A stretch of DNA of 64,000 nt from an uncultured Pseudoalteromonas sp. (GCA_947493455.1 CANLRB010000009.1:152789-216788); one strand, 5' to 3'. Numbered from the stretch's first letter, positions 26,507 to 37,152 are shown. A program made the numbers and translations. The notes: generated from the sequence alone by a model not told the origin.

Positions 26507-28798
26507 TTGGAACAAAGACAGCAATACCAATTAGGCTCCTGGGTTGTATGCCCAAGAACCAATACTATAGCAAATGAAGTTGAGACTCACAGTATCGACA
26601 ACAAAACCATGTTGGTGCTTTTGTTTTTAATCAAACATGCTGGCGAGCAAGTGACCAAAGGCCAAATTATTGAAGGTGTATGGCAAGGCAGTGTTGTTGC
26701 TGATGACATTTTATCTGTGGCTATCAGTAAAATTCGTAAAGCGTTGGGTGATAACGCGCGTAGCCCCACTTACATTAAAACGCTACCAAATATAGGTTAC
26801 TGCTTAATTGCTAATGTTGACGCCATAACACAGCAAAAGCGCCCTGTAGAACCCGAGCAAACTAAAGAAGAAAAACCTAAGTCCCGCTATATTTTATTGA
26901 GTTTCTTGAGCTTGCTGCTTTTGCTCGTAGTGCTGAGCATTTATTTTTACAGTACCGACGAAAACCCGCAAAACAGTCGCATTAATATTAACTCTATTGC
27001 GGTTTTACCGTTTGATGATCTTAGCGCATCGCAAGATAATCAGTATTTTAGTGAAGGGTTGTCAGATGCGATAATCAATCAGCTTTCTCAAATTCAACGC
27101 TTAAAAGTTATTTCTCGTTACTCCTCTTTCAATTACCGTGAAAACTACAATACCGAAGAAGTAGGTCGAGCCTTGCAAGTTGATAGCTTACTTGACGGTA
27201 GCGTACAAAAAATAGGTGAACAAGTACGAATCAACGTAAGAATATTTAGTACAAAAGATGGTCAACAACTTTGGTCGAGAACGTTTGACAGTAACAATCA
27301 GGATATATTTAAGTTACAAGACAATATTAGCGGTGCAATTAAAGAAATCATTCAGCCTGGAACAGAACCCGCGCCAGAAAAAATAAAAACGATAAGCGCA
27401 CAGGCTTATGAATGGTATTTGATGGGACAATATCACTGGCGTCAAAGAAACCCTAAATCGCTATCTCAAGCTGTCACTTATTTTCAGCATAGTATCGAAC
27501 TAGAACCTAACTATGCCGATGCGCACACAGGCTTGGCAATCACCTATGCTTACCTTCATCACCACGCCAATTGGCATGAAAAGGATGCGGTTGAAAAAGC
27601 TCTTCCCCATTTAGCAAAGGCATTGGAATTATCACCAAACTCATCGATTGCCCTAGCAGCAAAGGGCATGATCCTCGACTTAAAAGCAACCTATGACTTT
27701 GGGGAATTAAGCATCGAAAAAGAAGCGCGAGAGGCTTTTTTACAATCACTCGCATTAGAGAATAACGCAACGACACTGCTATGGTACAGCGCATTTTTAA
27801 AGCGTCAGGGCGAAGAAGATAAAGTTGTTCAACATATGAACCAAGCGCTTGAGCTCAATCCGCTATCCGCTTCATTAAAGCGTGCCTACAGCGGATACCT
27901 TTACTCAATCGGTAAACCAGATTCAGCGCAACGATTATACCAACGGGCTTCAATTCTTGAGCCGAATCATTTTTCGCACGTAATCGCGGCAACACATATA
28001 TTTAGAAATACTCAAGACTCAATTTATAAATTGGCGCAGTGGCAAACAGCGAACGCTGACCTTTTTACCAATTGCGCTAGCATTGAGTACTGTGAACAAG
28101 TGGTTTTAGCCTATTTAAGTATTGGTGCAACCAATGTCGCGAATCTAATTTTAGAAAAAATGGGGCCAAAGCATGGCCATTTTAGGCGCTCTCTACGCCT
28201 TGTTGAGTATGGTTTAGCAAATGAAAATCAAAAAATAATACCTATCTTTCAAAGATTGGCTGAGTTCCGCAACAACAACCGAAAAAGTTTATATGATCTC
28301 GCTCATGCACAATTTCGAGTTGGCAACTATACAGCGGCAAAAACGAGCTTATTGCAATCATATCCAGAATTAACTGATAAAAGCGCAATAACTCAATCGT
28401 ATATTAATGCTGACAACTATTTAGCTCTGTTGTTATACGCAGCCACTATCGCTAAATTGGATCAGCAAGACGTTGCCAACGCGTTGCTAGAAAATCTTAA
28501 GGAATTTTTAAAACAGGGAACGGTATTCGATAAAATTCAGGCTGAATTTGCCTTGGCAGAAATAAATGCCCAACTTGGTAACACAAATCAAGCGATACGC
28601 CACTTGGCAACAGCATTAAACATGGGCTGGGTGGAAACTTACGACAAAGAGTGGTGGCCGCTACAAAATAACCACTTGTTACAACCTTTGGCTCAAGAAC
28701 CAGAGTTCCGACAATTACTAAACCAGCATCAAGAAGCGCTCATCGCATTGCGAGAAAAAGTTAATCGCCTCTTCGTTGCCGTGCCTGTTTCAAATTAA
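26507..28798 (+). CDS. CadC-like winged-helix regulator with TolB-N-like and TPR domains
   Basis: The 763-residue protein begins at a TTG and has four parts. Residues 5-105 form an OmpR/CadC-type winged helix (DDILSVAISKIRKALGD and TYIKTLPNIGYCL). One transmembrane helix lies near 125-147 (YILLSFLSLLLLLVVLSIYF). A periplasmic TolB-N/FlgO-like domain at about 160-285 has IAVLPFDDLSAS, YFSEGLSDAI and LLDGSVQKIGEQVRI. Several TPR units follow to the C-terminus (SIELEPNYADAHTGLAI, ALELNPLSASLKRAY). Such proteins are one-component membrane-bound transcription regulators. The signal and targets are not evident. No strong ribosome site is seen. Confidence 0.82.
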   Translation: MEQRQQYQLGSWVVCPRTNTIANEVETHSIDNKTMLVLLFLIKHAGEQVTKGQIIEGVWQGSVVADDILSVAISKIRKALGDNARSPTYIKTLPNIGYCLIANVDAITQQKRPVEPEQTKEEKPKSRYILLSFLSLLLLLVVLSIYFYSTDENPQNSRININSIAVLPFDDLSASQDNQYFSEGLSDAIINQLSQIQRLKVISRYSSFNYRENYNTEEVGRALQVDSLLDGSVQKIGEQVRINVRIFSTKDGQQLWSRTFDSNNQDIFKLQDNISGAIKEIIQPGTEPAPEKIKTISAQAYEWYLMGQYHWRQRNPKSLSQAVTYFQHSIELEPNYADAHTGLAITYAYLHHHANWHEKDAVEKALPHLAKALELSPNSSIALAAKGMILDLKATYDFGELSIEKEAREAFLQSLALENNATTLLWYSAFLKRQGEEDKVVQHMNQALELNPLSASLKRAYSGYLYSIGKPDSAQRLYQRASILEPNHFSHVIAATHIFRNTQDSIYKLAQWQTANADLFTNCASIEYCEQVVLAYLSIGATNVANLILEKMGPKHGHFRRSLRLVEYGLANENQKIIPIFQRLAEFRNNNRKSLYDLAHAQFRVGNYTAAKTSLLQSYPELTDKSAITQSYINADNYLALLLYAATIAKLDQQDVANALLENLKEFLKQGTVFDKIQAEFALAEINAQLGNTNQAIRHLATALNMGWVETYDKEWWPLQNNHLLQPLAQEPEFRQLLNQHQEALIALREKVNRLFVAVPVSN

Positions 28799-28913
28799 TA
28801 GCACAGGTTAAAGTAAGGACTAAATCAAAAAAACAAAACAAACCGTAAAACGTACGCCGATTAAAACGCATTAATTTATGTGTTTGGCTCTTGCCCAAAT
28901 CTCCTACAAAAAA

Positions 28914-28939
28914 ATGGTTAGCCAATTAAAGCTAACCAT
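28914..28939. terminator. Stem-loop terminator of the GGTTAG family
   Basis: ATGGTTAGC pairs perfectly with GCTAACCAT around an 8-base loop, with A-run before and TAAAAT after. It follows the TPR regulator by about 115 bases. The rest of the gap 28799-29185 shows no further gene; its last part should contain the promoter of the gene at 29186. Confidence 0.7.
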
Positions 28940-29185
28940 TAAAATATAAAATCAATCATTTAAAACGTAATGTGCAATAAAAGAGTTACTCTCATTTGCT
29001 TAATTTATTCGCCCTTTCGTATAACAAACAGCACCCTAATAACTCAAAGTTAGGCGTAGGCGGACATAATTCATAAAGAAGTCAGTACTAAGTCAGGCTT
29101 TTTGCTAACTGTTTGCATACTATATTACGTAGTCACTTGACGTTCAGTTTTATCTTTAATCCTAATATTAAAGCGAAGAATATTT

Positions 29186-30145
29186 ATGAAAAACAGTTTT
29201 AAATTTAATTTTGTTATCTCTGGCGTATTGCTGCTTAGTTCATCTGCATTTGCGCACAAAGAGCTTTCTAATGATCACTCCTTCTCTCTTTTGTATTCAC
29301 AAACAGAAACCAATAGAAGGTCATTATATATTAGTGATGCACTCGGTAAAAAACGCTTAAAAATAGGAAGCTTTACTTCAAGTGATGGATACCCTGCAAT
29401 TTCTCCCGATGGCAAGCGTATCGTATTTTACGGCAAGTATGACCGTAACAAAACCTGGTCTATCCATACAGTTGATTTAGACGGCAGCAACTTTAAACGT
29501 CTAACTGAAGTAAAACATGTGTGGGACAGTGCGCCAGTCTGGTCTCCTGATGGTAAATCAATTGTCTTTGCGAGAGAGTATAAAGACAAAAACGGTAATT
29601 GGCAGGAAGAGATTTGGATAATGAACCCGGATGGTTCAAATAAAAAGCAAATTAAAGCTCTTAAAGGTCGCTCTCCTGAGTTTATGAAAGATGGTCGTCT
29701 TCTTTTTCAAACCAAAGCGAGCCCGAGCCAAATTAGCATTGCAAATTTGGATGGCAGCAATCAAATACTGTTAACTAACGATGACACAAACAACATGTCA
29801 CCAAAAATATCGCCTGACGGTTCGAAAATTGCCTATTTATCAAATCGTGACGGCAATCAAGAGGTTTATATAATGGACATTGATGGGCGCAATCAAAAGA
29901 GAATGACAAGTAACTCGATTGCTGAATGGGGGCCAGGCTGGTCGACCGATGGTTCAAAAGTGCTTTTTTCATCTGAAAACGTTTACGACTCTTTAGATAT
30001 ATATAGCGTTAATACGAGTGACCGCGCCATTAAAAAAATCTTAGATAAAGGTTCTCAACTTGCAACCATGTACCATGTTGATAACGAATACTTAGTAAAA
30101 CTTATTAATAAAAATGCGGCACTAAAAACAGCTCAAAAAAACTAA
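29186..30145 (+). CDS. Secreted TolB-like PD40 beta-propeller protein
   Basis: The 319-residue protein has a signal peptide (to SSAFA). The mature part has repeated WD40-like PD40 units: YPAISPDGKRIVFYGKYD, APVWSPDGKSIVFARE, MSPKISPDGSKIAYLSNRDG and WGPGWSTDGSKVLFSSE, with linking D(L/I)DGSN loops. This is a periplasmic six-bladed propeller related to the C-terminal domain of TolB. It lacks the TolB N-terminal domain. Role unknown; it may bind proteins or sugars. Confidence 0.8.
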   Translation: MKNSFKFNFVISGVLLLSSSAFAHKELSNDHSFSLLYSQTETNRRSLYISDALGKKRLKIGSFTSSDGYPAISPDGKRIVFYGKYDRNKTWSIHTVDLDGSNFKRLTEVKHVWDSAPVWSPDGKSIVFAREYKDKNGNWQEEIWIMNPDGSNKKQIKALKGRSPEFMKDGRLLFQTKASPSQISIANLDGSNQILLTNDDTNNMSPKISPDGSKIAYLSNRDGNQEVYIMDIDGRNQKRMTSNSIAEWGPGWSTDGSKVLFSSENVYDSLDIYSVNTSDRAIKKILDKGSQLATMYHVDNEYLVKLINKNAALKTAQKN

Positions 30146-30231
30146 AATTATTGCCTATACGATTGTTTGGTTTTGAATGAATAAGAATAAAACGCCATTC
30201 AGATTTAACAGTCGCGACTTTACTCAAAACA

Positions 30232-30253
30232 TGCACCTTTTAATTAAGGTGCA
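30232..30253 (+). terminator. Stem-loop after the PD40 gene
   Basis: TGCACCTT pairs with AAGGTGCA around TTAATT, about 85 bases after the stop. The remainder of the 460-base gap to 30606 shows nothing I can identify beyond a ribosome site (GTGGAG) before the next gene. Confidence 0.5.
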
Positions 30254-30606
30254 ATAGTTCGCTCTCATTCTATAAATGGAATCAATTACTTAACTATCAT
30301 TCAGATTGACAATACGATAACTCAAATTGATGCTCATCGGTTGACTTAATCCGAACGCACTATTAATTAGAGAGCCAACTCCGGCCAAGCCGTTTTAATC
30401 ATTTCGATTGTTACACTATGTTACCCACCCACTAGCAATATAACTGTACAATTTTTTCAATCTATATGCAGACTCCGCTTTTTAATTTTATAAAAAACAA
30501 GGCCAAGCCAAACAGGTTGAGGTCGCTTTGATTTTAAAATAACTAACCGGGCAATTGTTTATACGCATATTTTTAACTTAACTAACTTGCTTACAGTGGA
30601 GCAATA

Positions 30607-31515
30607 ATGAATCCAAAATTATTTAATAAATTTCTAACCATAGTATTGGTATATATATTTAGCCAAACGCAAGTATTTGCAATGACAAAATATGATACAT
30701 CGGCAGCCGTACAATTTGCTAAGTCATTCTCTCAAAATGAAAATTTATCTTTAGTAGAAATCAATAATTACTTATCGATAGATTCATATGGCTTAAAAGC
30801 ACTGTCAAACCGAATTAGAAACCCAGAAAGTCTAAAAAACGCCATCGATAACAATAAGCAAGAGTATCAACATGCTATTAATGTTTGCTTACCAGTGGCA
30901 ATGCAATTATCAGAAGATGCAAATAAAATAATATCGAAATCAGCCTTATTTTTATTAGGATCAAACAATGTTTCAATAGATATCGTATTTGGTGCAAATA
31001 ATACCGCAGCCACAGCAACCCCACATGGAATAATCTTAGCGCTCGAAGGCATATGTAAAGGAGTTTCTTCCGCACACGAGGCAAAAACAATATTACTGGA
31101 ATATATTGCCCATGAAGTTGTCCATGTTTATCAATATAGGAATAGTAAAAGAACGAACTTTAACTTCACACTTTTGGAGATTTCGCTAATTGAAGGAACT
31201 GCTGACTATTTTTCTGAAATTGCGATGCAAAAGAGCGGCCTACTGCAAAGAAAGAGAGAACAATATGGTGCTCAACATGAAAAAGATATTTGGACCGAGT
31301 TTTCAAAGGTAATGCATGGAAACAATTACCTACCATGGCTTTACTCAAAGCCAAAAAACAACATGCCACCTGATATGGGCTACTGGGTCGGAAAAAGCAT
31401 TATTAAAAAGCTTTATGAACAAACACCCAATAAAAAACAAGTTAAGGAAGATATATTAATTTTGCAAGATGCAAAAAAAATATTAAAAGCAAGTATGTAC
31501 CAACAACCACTGTAA
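30607..31515 (+). CDS. Secreted HExxH zinc-peptidase-like protein
   Basis: The 302-residue protein has a signal peptide (to VFA). It carries HEVVH at 169-173 followed by EGTADYF with Glu 196 as the probable third zinc ligand, which is the gluzincin arrangement seen in DUF2268-like putative peptidases. A single conserved Cys pair (C94 and C150) may form a disulfide. It sits alone between terminators, flanked by other single-gene secreted proteins. Peptidase activity is inferred from the motif. Confidence 0.7.
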   Translation: MNPKLFNKFLTIVLVYIFSQTQVFAMTKYDTSAAVQFAKSFSQNENLSLVEINNYLSIDSYGLKALSNRIRNPESLKNAIDNNKQEYQHAINVCLPVAMQLSEDANKIISKSALFLLGSNNVSIDIVFGANNTAATATPHGIILALEGICKGVSSAHEAKTILLEYIAHEVVHVYQYRNSKRTNFNFTLLEISLIEGTADYFSEIAMQKSGLLQRKREQYGAQHEKDIWTEFSKVMHGNNYLPWLYSKPKNNMPPDMGYWVGKSIIKKLYEQTPNKKQVKEDILILQDAKKILKASMYQQPL

Positions 31516-31552
31516 ACCAGTTAGCCCCCTATTATCATTTGATTAGACCAAA

Positions 31553-31582
31553 AAAGAGCTACAGAACGATAAGTAGCTCTTT
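31553..31582 (+). terminator. Stem-loop terminator
   Basis: AAAGAGCTAC pairs perfectly with GTAGCTCTTT around a 10-base loop and is followed by T-rich sequence, 38 bases past the peptidase-like gene. Confidence 0.75.
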
Positions 31583-31771
31583 ATTCACTATATTCAGAAG
31601 AAAACTCTTTGATTTTGCTTAACATATTAGTCAAAAATGCCAATAATTAGCCTTAGAAATACCAGTAAGTAATTATAAAAAATTAAAAGAATATATAAAT
31701 CAATCCATTATACTCTTGGTATATTACTTGCCATTGAAGTAAAGTTTTGAAAATTTACAAGGATATGATTA

Positions 31772-32995
31772 ATGCACTCTTTTCATTTAAAGTTATTAAA
31801 AACAGGTTTACCAATTGCATTTGCTTTGTTGTTTACAGGGTGCTCGGGTGTTGTTGGCCATCAATACATTAAAACCAACAATAACGGCGAAATTACTGAG
31901 CTAAAAAAATATTATTCGCAGCATGGCAATGAGTACCAAGTTACCGCAGAGTTTACGGGGCCAGTAACTTTATCAGATGACGCAATTACCATTAGCAAAA
32001 TGGCTGATGGGAGTTTTATTAATATTCAAAATACACAAACAGGCTCAGTACTAAAAATAATCGAACAAAATGGCGAGACTATTTACAGTCTTTTTCACAA
32101 CAAAAAAAACGTCCGCCCAAGCACTCAACAAATAGAAAGTTATATGCTCGGTGTATTTAGCAATACACCACTTCTTGCTGCGCAACATGTAAACACATTA
32201 GTCAAAAAGTTTGACGTAGCTGCCGCAGTTAACGAAGTAGAAAAGGCACAAAATGACGACACAAAATCAGCTTATATTGCTGCAATCTGTCAACATCAGC
32301 TAAACCCAAAAGCTCAAAAACGTGTACTTAAAGTGCTCGCTAGCGTCAGCAGTGACTATCAACAACGAAGCGCTGCCCTTAAGTTCGTACAACAGCAAAG
32401 CCCGTTACGTGACTCAATATGGATCAGCTTTTTTGAAGGCTTAAAGGGGATGGATTCAGATTATGAACTTCGTTCCTTGCTCACAGCAGTAGTTAATCAG
32501 TTACCCGACTCCCCTACCGTTCACACTGCTTTTTTTGATACAACTAAAACGATAGGCAGTGATTATGAAAAGTATCGTCTATTTAGTGAAATAGTAACCT
32601 TACAGTCTTCACTCAAAACATCAGAACTATTAAACGCCAGCTCAGACATCGGTTCTGACTATGAAGCATATCGATTAATAAGCGATATCTCTGAGCATAT
32701 AAATACGCAAGATGATATCAATGCACTACTAGACTTTATTCAATCAATTGGCTCAGATTACGAAATGAAACGCACTTTACAAGTGCTACCATATAACACT
32801 ATGACAAAGGCGCAGACAGCGGCATGTATACAAATCGCCAGTAACCAGATTGACTCTGACTACGAATTAGCACAAGTACTTATTCACATTTATCAAGCGA
32901 CCCCTTTCAAAGCTGGATTAACTAACCAAGTTAAAATAGCCATGAATACGATGAGTAGCGAAAATGAAAAAATCAAAGTATACGAGGTGTTATAA
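31772..32995 (+). CDS. Lipoprotein with six tandem SDYE repeats
   Basis: The 407-residue protein has a lipoprotein signal (LLFTGC, Cys 24). Residues about 30-130 form a beta-rich domain. From 190 to the end, an alpha-helical repeat of 32-35 residues recurs with the core G-S-D-Y-E: positions 194, 229, 263, 295, 328 and 362, plus a degenerate SSENE at 395. Similar SDYEL repeats are known behind M56/BlaR1-type peptidase domains, but here the peptidase is missing. The repeats probably form a HEAT-like solenoid. Function unknown. Confidence 0.75.
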   Translation: MHSFHLKLLKTGLPIAFALLFTGCSGVVGHQYIKTNNNGEITELKKYYSQHGNEYQVTAEFTGPVTLSDDAITISKMADGSFINIQNTQTGSVLKIIEQNGETIYSLFHNKKNVRPSTQQIESYMLGVFSNTPLLAAQHVNTLVKKFDVAAAVNEVEKAQNDDTKSAYIAAICQHQLNPKAQKRVLKVLASVSSDYQQRSAALKFVQQQSPLRDSIWISFFEGLKGMDSDYELRSLLTAVVNQLPDSPTVHTAFFDTTKTIGSDYEKYRLFSEIVTLQSSLKTSELLNASSDIGSDYEAYRLISDISEHINTQDDINALLDFIQSIGSDYEMKRTLQVLPYNTMTKAQTAACIQIASNQIDSDYELAQVLIHIYQATPFKAGLTNQVKIAMNTMSSENEKIKVYEVL

Positions 32996-33071
32996 CTACA
33001 CTTAATGAAGAGCCGCAGTTAACGATAAGATGATTTCAATAAAAAGGCGCTCTTGATAAAACTAAAAAATA

Positions 33072-33101
33072 AAAAGGTTAGTTCAATATCGCTAACCTTT
33101 T
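33072..33101 (+). terminator. Stem-loop terminator of the AAAAGGTTAG family
   Basis: AAAAGGTTAG and CTAACCTTTT pair perfectly around 10 bases. Located 76 bases after the SDYE-repeat gene. Confidence 0.75.
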
Positions 33102-33241
33102 AAATATCAAATCAAATGTTCACGTCTTCATTAGACAATACTAAACCTGCACCTGTGCTACCACTAATGATAAACGACTGAAATAAACTTTTTTCGCTAT
33201 ACTGTAAAATCAGTGCAATATTCTTATGAAGAGACATAGAC

Positions 33242-34330
33242 TTGAAAAATATATTCTGCGGTATACTTTTATCTTTGATTACGGTGCTTATACAAAATAA
33301 TGCTTATGCCACTGATGAGAGACTGGTAGCGTTAGAAAATTTAGACTACGTAAAAAAATTCTTAAATGTAGCACCTGAGCGCTCTCGTACAAGACTATTG
33401 AGCAGCAAAGATTCGCTCGAAAAACTTACTGCTCATGAGAAAATAACATGGCATAAGTCTGGTGCAACGATAGGTTTAAAATTAAATGACTTAAAGTTAT
33501 TCAGTTCGTCTCTAATTGCACTGACCAATCTGATATCTAAAGAGAATTTATATAAACATCAATTATCAACGCTTGCTTTACTTGGTCACTATAACCTCAA
33601 ATCAAATTATATCGATAAAGCTAAATCAGCTTACTTTTGTGTCTTTTTTTTATCGAAAAACGAGCAAGAGAAAATTAAAGCGGCTTATCGAATTTCAAAC
33701 GCTTATCTAAGTGAAAATCAAATTGATCAAGCAGAGTTAATAATGACAAAACTGCTTAATATTGCGACACAGCAAAATAAGTTAGCGTGGTTTGGACCAA
33801 TAAAAAGTACAATGGGGATCTATGCGCTTCATAGAAACGAATATTTAAATGCAGAAAAGCTTTTCAAAGAATCAATTAACGCTCATCAATCAATACAAAA
33901 CTACTCTGGAGAATTCAATTCAGGGTTAAATTTGTTGCTCACTTTCGCTTTGAATAATAATCCTAATTATGAACGGATTAATTATAGAGTAACAATGCTA
34001 GCAAAGAAAAATAACGATATGGATAGAGCTTTGCTTTTACAGCTGATAAAACTTGTAAAATCCGCGAGTGAATCAAATAACTATGATAAATATCAAAAGG
34101 AAGCTATCCAGCATTATAACAATGTTCAATCTAGTACTGTCAAAGCTGCTGCACGCAATTTTATTTTCCCATCTCTTAAAGTTAAACATGACATTCCGGA
34201 TCTTAAGCCAGCGCCTCAATGGGTTGACTCCGCGATGTCACGGTTAAAATGTAATGATAACGAGCAAAGCCTAAACTTGGTCTTAAATGAACTAGAAGAT
34301 ATAGAAAGGGACAAAAAATTTAACAAATAG
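33242..34330 (+). CDS. Secreted TPR-like helical protein
   Basis: The 362-residue protein starts with TTG and has a signal peptide (MKNIFCGILLSLITVLI to AYA). The rest is alpha-helical, with segments like LALLGHYNLKSNYIDKAKSA, AYRISNAYLSENQIDQAELI and YALHRNEYLNAEKLFKESI that match the TPR pattern. There is no catalytic or DNA-binding domain. It is probably periplasmic. I cannot name it. The start is the weakest part; no good ribosome site is seen. Confidence 0.65.
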   Translation: MKNIFCGILLSLITVLIQNNAYATDERLVALENLDYVKKFLNVAPERSRTRLLSSKDSLEKLTAHEKITWHKSGATIGLKLNDLKLFSSSLIALTNLISKENLYKHQLSTLALLGHYNLKSNYIDKAKSAYFCVFFLSKNEQEKIKAAYRISNAYLSENQIDQAELIMTKLLNIATQQNKLAWFGPIKSTMGIYALHRNEYLNAEKLFKESINAHQSIQNYSGEFNSGLNLLLTFALNNNPNYERINYRVTMLAKKNNDMDRALLLQLIKLVKSASESNNYDKYQKEAIQHYNNVQSSTVKAAARNFIFPSLKVKHDIPDLKPAPQWVDSAMSRLKCNDNEQSLNLVLNELEDIERDKKFNK

Positions 34331-34583
34331 TGACTTGCGAATCAAAAATTTAATCTCGCTTCATTGTAATTGCTTTATAAGAAAATATGAATTGGTGCAA
34401 CATAAAATCGGGCCAATCAAGATAGTAATAAATCTCCCTCATAAAACTCTAAAGAGTCACTTTTACCCGTCAAATCAGCTTTTTAAACAACTTTTAACAC
34501 AATTTTTGTCGAGTAATTAACTATCAAGCGATAGACTAGACAGCGTTTAAACGGATGCAATTTATATAAAAAAGGAACTGAAT

Positions 34584-35429
34584 ATGAAACATTCAATGAT
34601 GGTATTACCTTTAACTCTTTGTTTTGTCACCGCTTGTGGCGGCTCGTCATCAACAACTCCTCCCGCCGATGACATTTCAAAAGTAAATACGTGTGGCGCA
34701 CCCTTTCAATTAGCCCGGGAACTAGGAGATGTTGCTTTAACGTCAAGCCATTGGTTTAGCAACAAAGAATCAAATCCAAAACTCACTATTGCAGCAAATC
34801 AATATGATTTAAATGCATCGCAAACACTTGCGACAAGCGATCTCACCTGTATCCATACAGCCAATGTACTAGGCAGCATAAGTCCGGACACTTGGCAGGG
34901 TGATAATGAATTATACGTCAATAAAGGCGGGTTATTTTCATACAACCCAGTTGTCACTCTGCATTTCAAACAGCCCGATTTTGATTCATACCAAGATTGG
35001 CAAAATGCAGGTAGCCCTTCGACTGTGGATGCGGTTTTCGAACAGTCTAATTTTGCAATTTGGTATCAAAAGTCATTCCAAACACGGTTTGTGCTTGCTG
35101 ACGAAACTGAGTACCTAAAAACACTTCCATTACAATGTTCTGGTTTTCCATTTAAACTTTCGCTCACAACTGAAAGTTACGCGGCAGAAGATATACAAAG
35201 CTTGGATCTTAATTATTGTGACAGTCAACTTGTAAATGGAGATGTGCTATACAACTGTTTGGTCGCGGCACTTGAACCACAAAGCATTTCAGGAAAGTGT
35301 GATTTTAATAAAGTAAACATTGCCTTACCTGATAACAAGGGTGATTACCAAGCTATCAAGATATCAGGCAGTATTGAGCTAAATGAAACCCAACCTACGA
35401 GTCTAGTAATCGACGGCGTCTCGTTTTAA
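34584..35429 (+). CDS. Lipoprotein, unrecognised family (281 aa)
   Basis: The signal peptide ends in a clear lipobox (VTAC, then GGSSSTTPPADD), so the product is lipid-anchored. The mature part is beta-rich with at least eight Cys residues (for example TCGAPF-like, SDLTCIH, LPLQCSG, LNYCDS, YNCLV, GKCDF), suggesting several disulfides in the periplasm or on the surface. No domain was recognised. AAGGAAC precedes the ATG. It stands alone. Confidence 0.65.
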   Translation: MKHSMMVLPLTLCFVTACGGSSSTTPPADDISKVNTCGAPFQLARELGDVALTSSHWFSNKESNPKLTIAANQYDLNASQTLATSDLTCIHTANVLGSISPDTWQGDNELYVNKGGLFSYNPVVTLHFKQPDFDSYQDWQNAGSPSTVDAVFEQSNFAIWYQKSFQTRFVLADETEYLKTLPLQCSGFPFKLSLTTESYAAEDIQSLDLNYCDSQLVNGDVLYNCLVAALEPQSISGKCDFNKVNIALPDNKGDYQAIKISGSIELNETQPTSLVIDGVSF

Positions 35430-35699
35430 CAACTCATTTGAAATAGGCGTTATAAGTCATGATTGCTTCGTACCGTGATAATAGCGCCTTAAATAAGATA
35501 ATTAAGAGAGTAAGCGAGCTACTCTGATTTATGAAAATCAAATATGAGTCCGCAAACAAAAGAAACCTATAAATTGCACTTTGCGAACCAAACTGCCAAT
35601 TTTTCCTATCTATATCATCTTACTAATTGATTTTTATAACGATCTGAACTGGATCATAAATTGCTTCAAACAAATACGGATGTATTTAAAGAGGTGAAT

Positions 35700-37055
35700 A
35701 TGTCAGACGGAGTCAACAAAATTAATAAGTTTGCCGTTGCGATGCTTGAGCAAGCAAGCCTCGAGGACTTGCTATGGTCGATCGCCCAAGGTGTTGGCGA
35801 TATAATGGGTTTCGACGATTGTGTTATTTATCTAGCCCAACAAGACATGCTAATTCAAATGGCGGCATTTGGAATAAAAAACAAAAAAGATCGTGAAATT
35901 TTCAAACGCATTAAAATTCCTATGGGAGTTGGTATCGTCGGCTCTGTGGCAGCGTCAAAAAGGATTGAAAACGTTGCAAATACGCGACTAGATAAACGCT
36001 ATATCAATGACCAATATAACGGACTATCAGAACTTACTGTACCTGTCGTATATGAGGATAAAACGATTGCCGTTATTGATACTGAGTCAGATAAAATAGG
36101 CAATTACACTAAAGAAAATGAAGCCCTGCTACAAGTGATCGCAAACATTGCTGCACCTAGAATCGCGTCAGCGCTATATCAACAAAAACTAAAGAACACA
36201 CAAATCCGACTACAACGTGCGAACAAAGATCTTTCATTAAGCCTAAAGCAAATCGAAATACGACAAGCTGCACTTATTGAATCTGAAAAAATGGCGTCCA
36301 TTGGCTTGCTTTCTGCGGGCATTGCTCATGAGATAAATACGCCTTTAGGATACTCAATAAGTAATTTGCATGTTTTACAGGAATACCTTGAACAATTATT
36401 CGGTAGTTTCAATACTCTTACCAAAAACCCTGCACTACATCAAAAAGTGAACGAAAGTTTAGATATCGATGAGTGTACATTTATGCAAGACGACTCAAAA
36501 ATCCTGTTGAACGAGACCATTAAAGGGTTAATGAGCGCAAAAAATATTATGCAAGATTTAAAATATTTTTCGAACCAAAGTACAGAGATATATACACTCG
36601 TTAATATTAATGACGGCATCAATGCCACGCTAAATATATTGCGAAGCGAGCTAAAACAAAATTATGAACTGGTCCTTGATTTGCAACCACTACCAAATGT
36701 TTATGTTAATTTGGGTAAAATTAATCAAGTGTTTATGAATTTGATTGTAAACGCAAAACAAGCAATGAAAAGTGGCGGTACAATATTTATTTCTTCGGCG
36801 GTAATCGAATCGCATATTGTTGTTGAGATAAAAGATACTGGTCCGGGGATTGCGAAAACTGATCTAAAAAATATATTTACCCCTTTCTTTACTACCAAGC
36901 CCGTAGGTGAAGGCACAGGCTTAGGGCTAGCAATATGCTATAGCATCATTTGCAATGAACACAAAGGGCGCATAGAAGTTGATTCAAACGAAAACGGAAC
37001 GTGCTTTACTTTATACATTCCCCATAACATGGAAATTTTAAAAAAGCCGGCTTAA
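35700..37055 (+). CDS. GAF-domain sensor histidine kinase
   Basis: The 451-residue cytosolic protein has an N-terminal GAF domain (residues about 15-165, with FDDCVIYLAQ and SELTVPVVYEDKTIAVID), a short coiled coil, then the kinase core: the phospho-acceptor His in SAGIAHEINTPLGY, the N box MNLIVNAKQAM, the DTGPGI G1 box and TKPVGEGTGLGLAI. There is no membrane segment and no adjacent response regulator, so it is an orphan kinase sensing a cytosolic ligand. I chose the ATG at 35700 because GAGGTGAAT precedes it; an upstream start at 35661 is weaker. Confidence 0.87.
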   Translation: MSDGVNKINKFAVAMLEQASLEDLLWSIAQGVGDIMGFDDCVIYLAQQDMLIQMAAFGIKNKKDREIFKRIKIPMGVGIVGSVAASKRIENVANTRLDKRYINDQYNGLSELTVPVVYEDKTIAVIDTESDKIGNYTKENEALLQVIANIAAPRIASALYQQKLKNTQIRLQRANKDLSLSLKQIEIRQAALIESEKMASIGLLSAGIAHEINTPLGYSISNLHVLQEYLEQLFGSFNTLTKNPALHQKVNESLDIDECTFMQDDSKILLNETIKGLMSAKNIMQDLKYFSNQSTEIYTLVNINDGINATLNILRSELKQNYELVLDLQPLPNVYVNLGKINQVFMNLIVNAKQAMKSGGTIFISSAVIESHIVVEIKDTGPGIAKTDLKNIFTPFFTTKPVGEGTGLGLAICYSIICNEHKGRIEVDSNENGTCFTLYIPHNMEILKKPA

Positions 37056-37152
37056 AGTACGTGCTTTATTCTCTGGTTTATCAATTGCATTATCCGATAA
37101 ATGGCTATTTAGTCCTTAAGCTCATAAAACTAGCGTTAGTAAACACACACAA

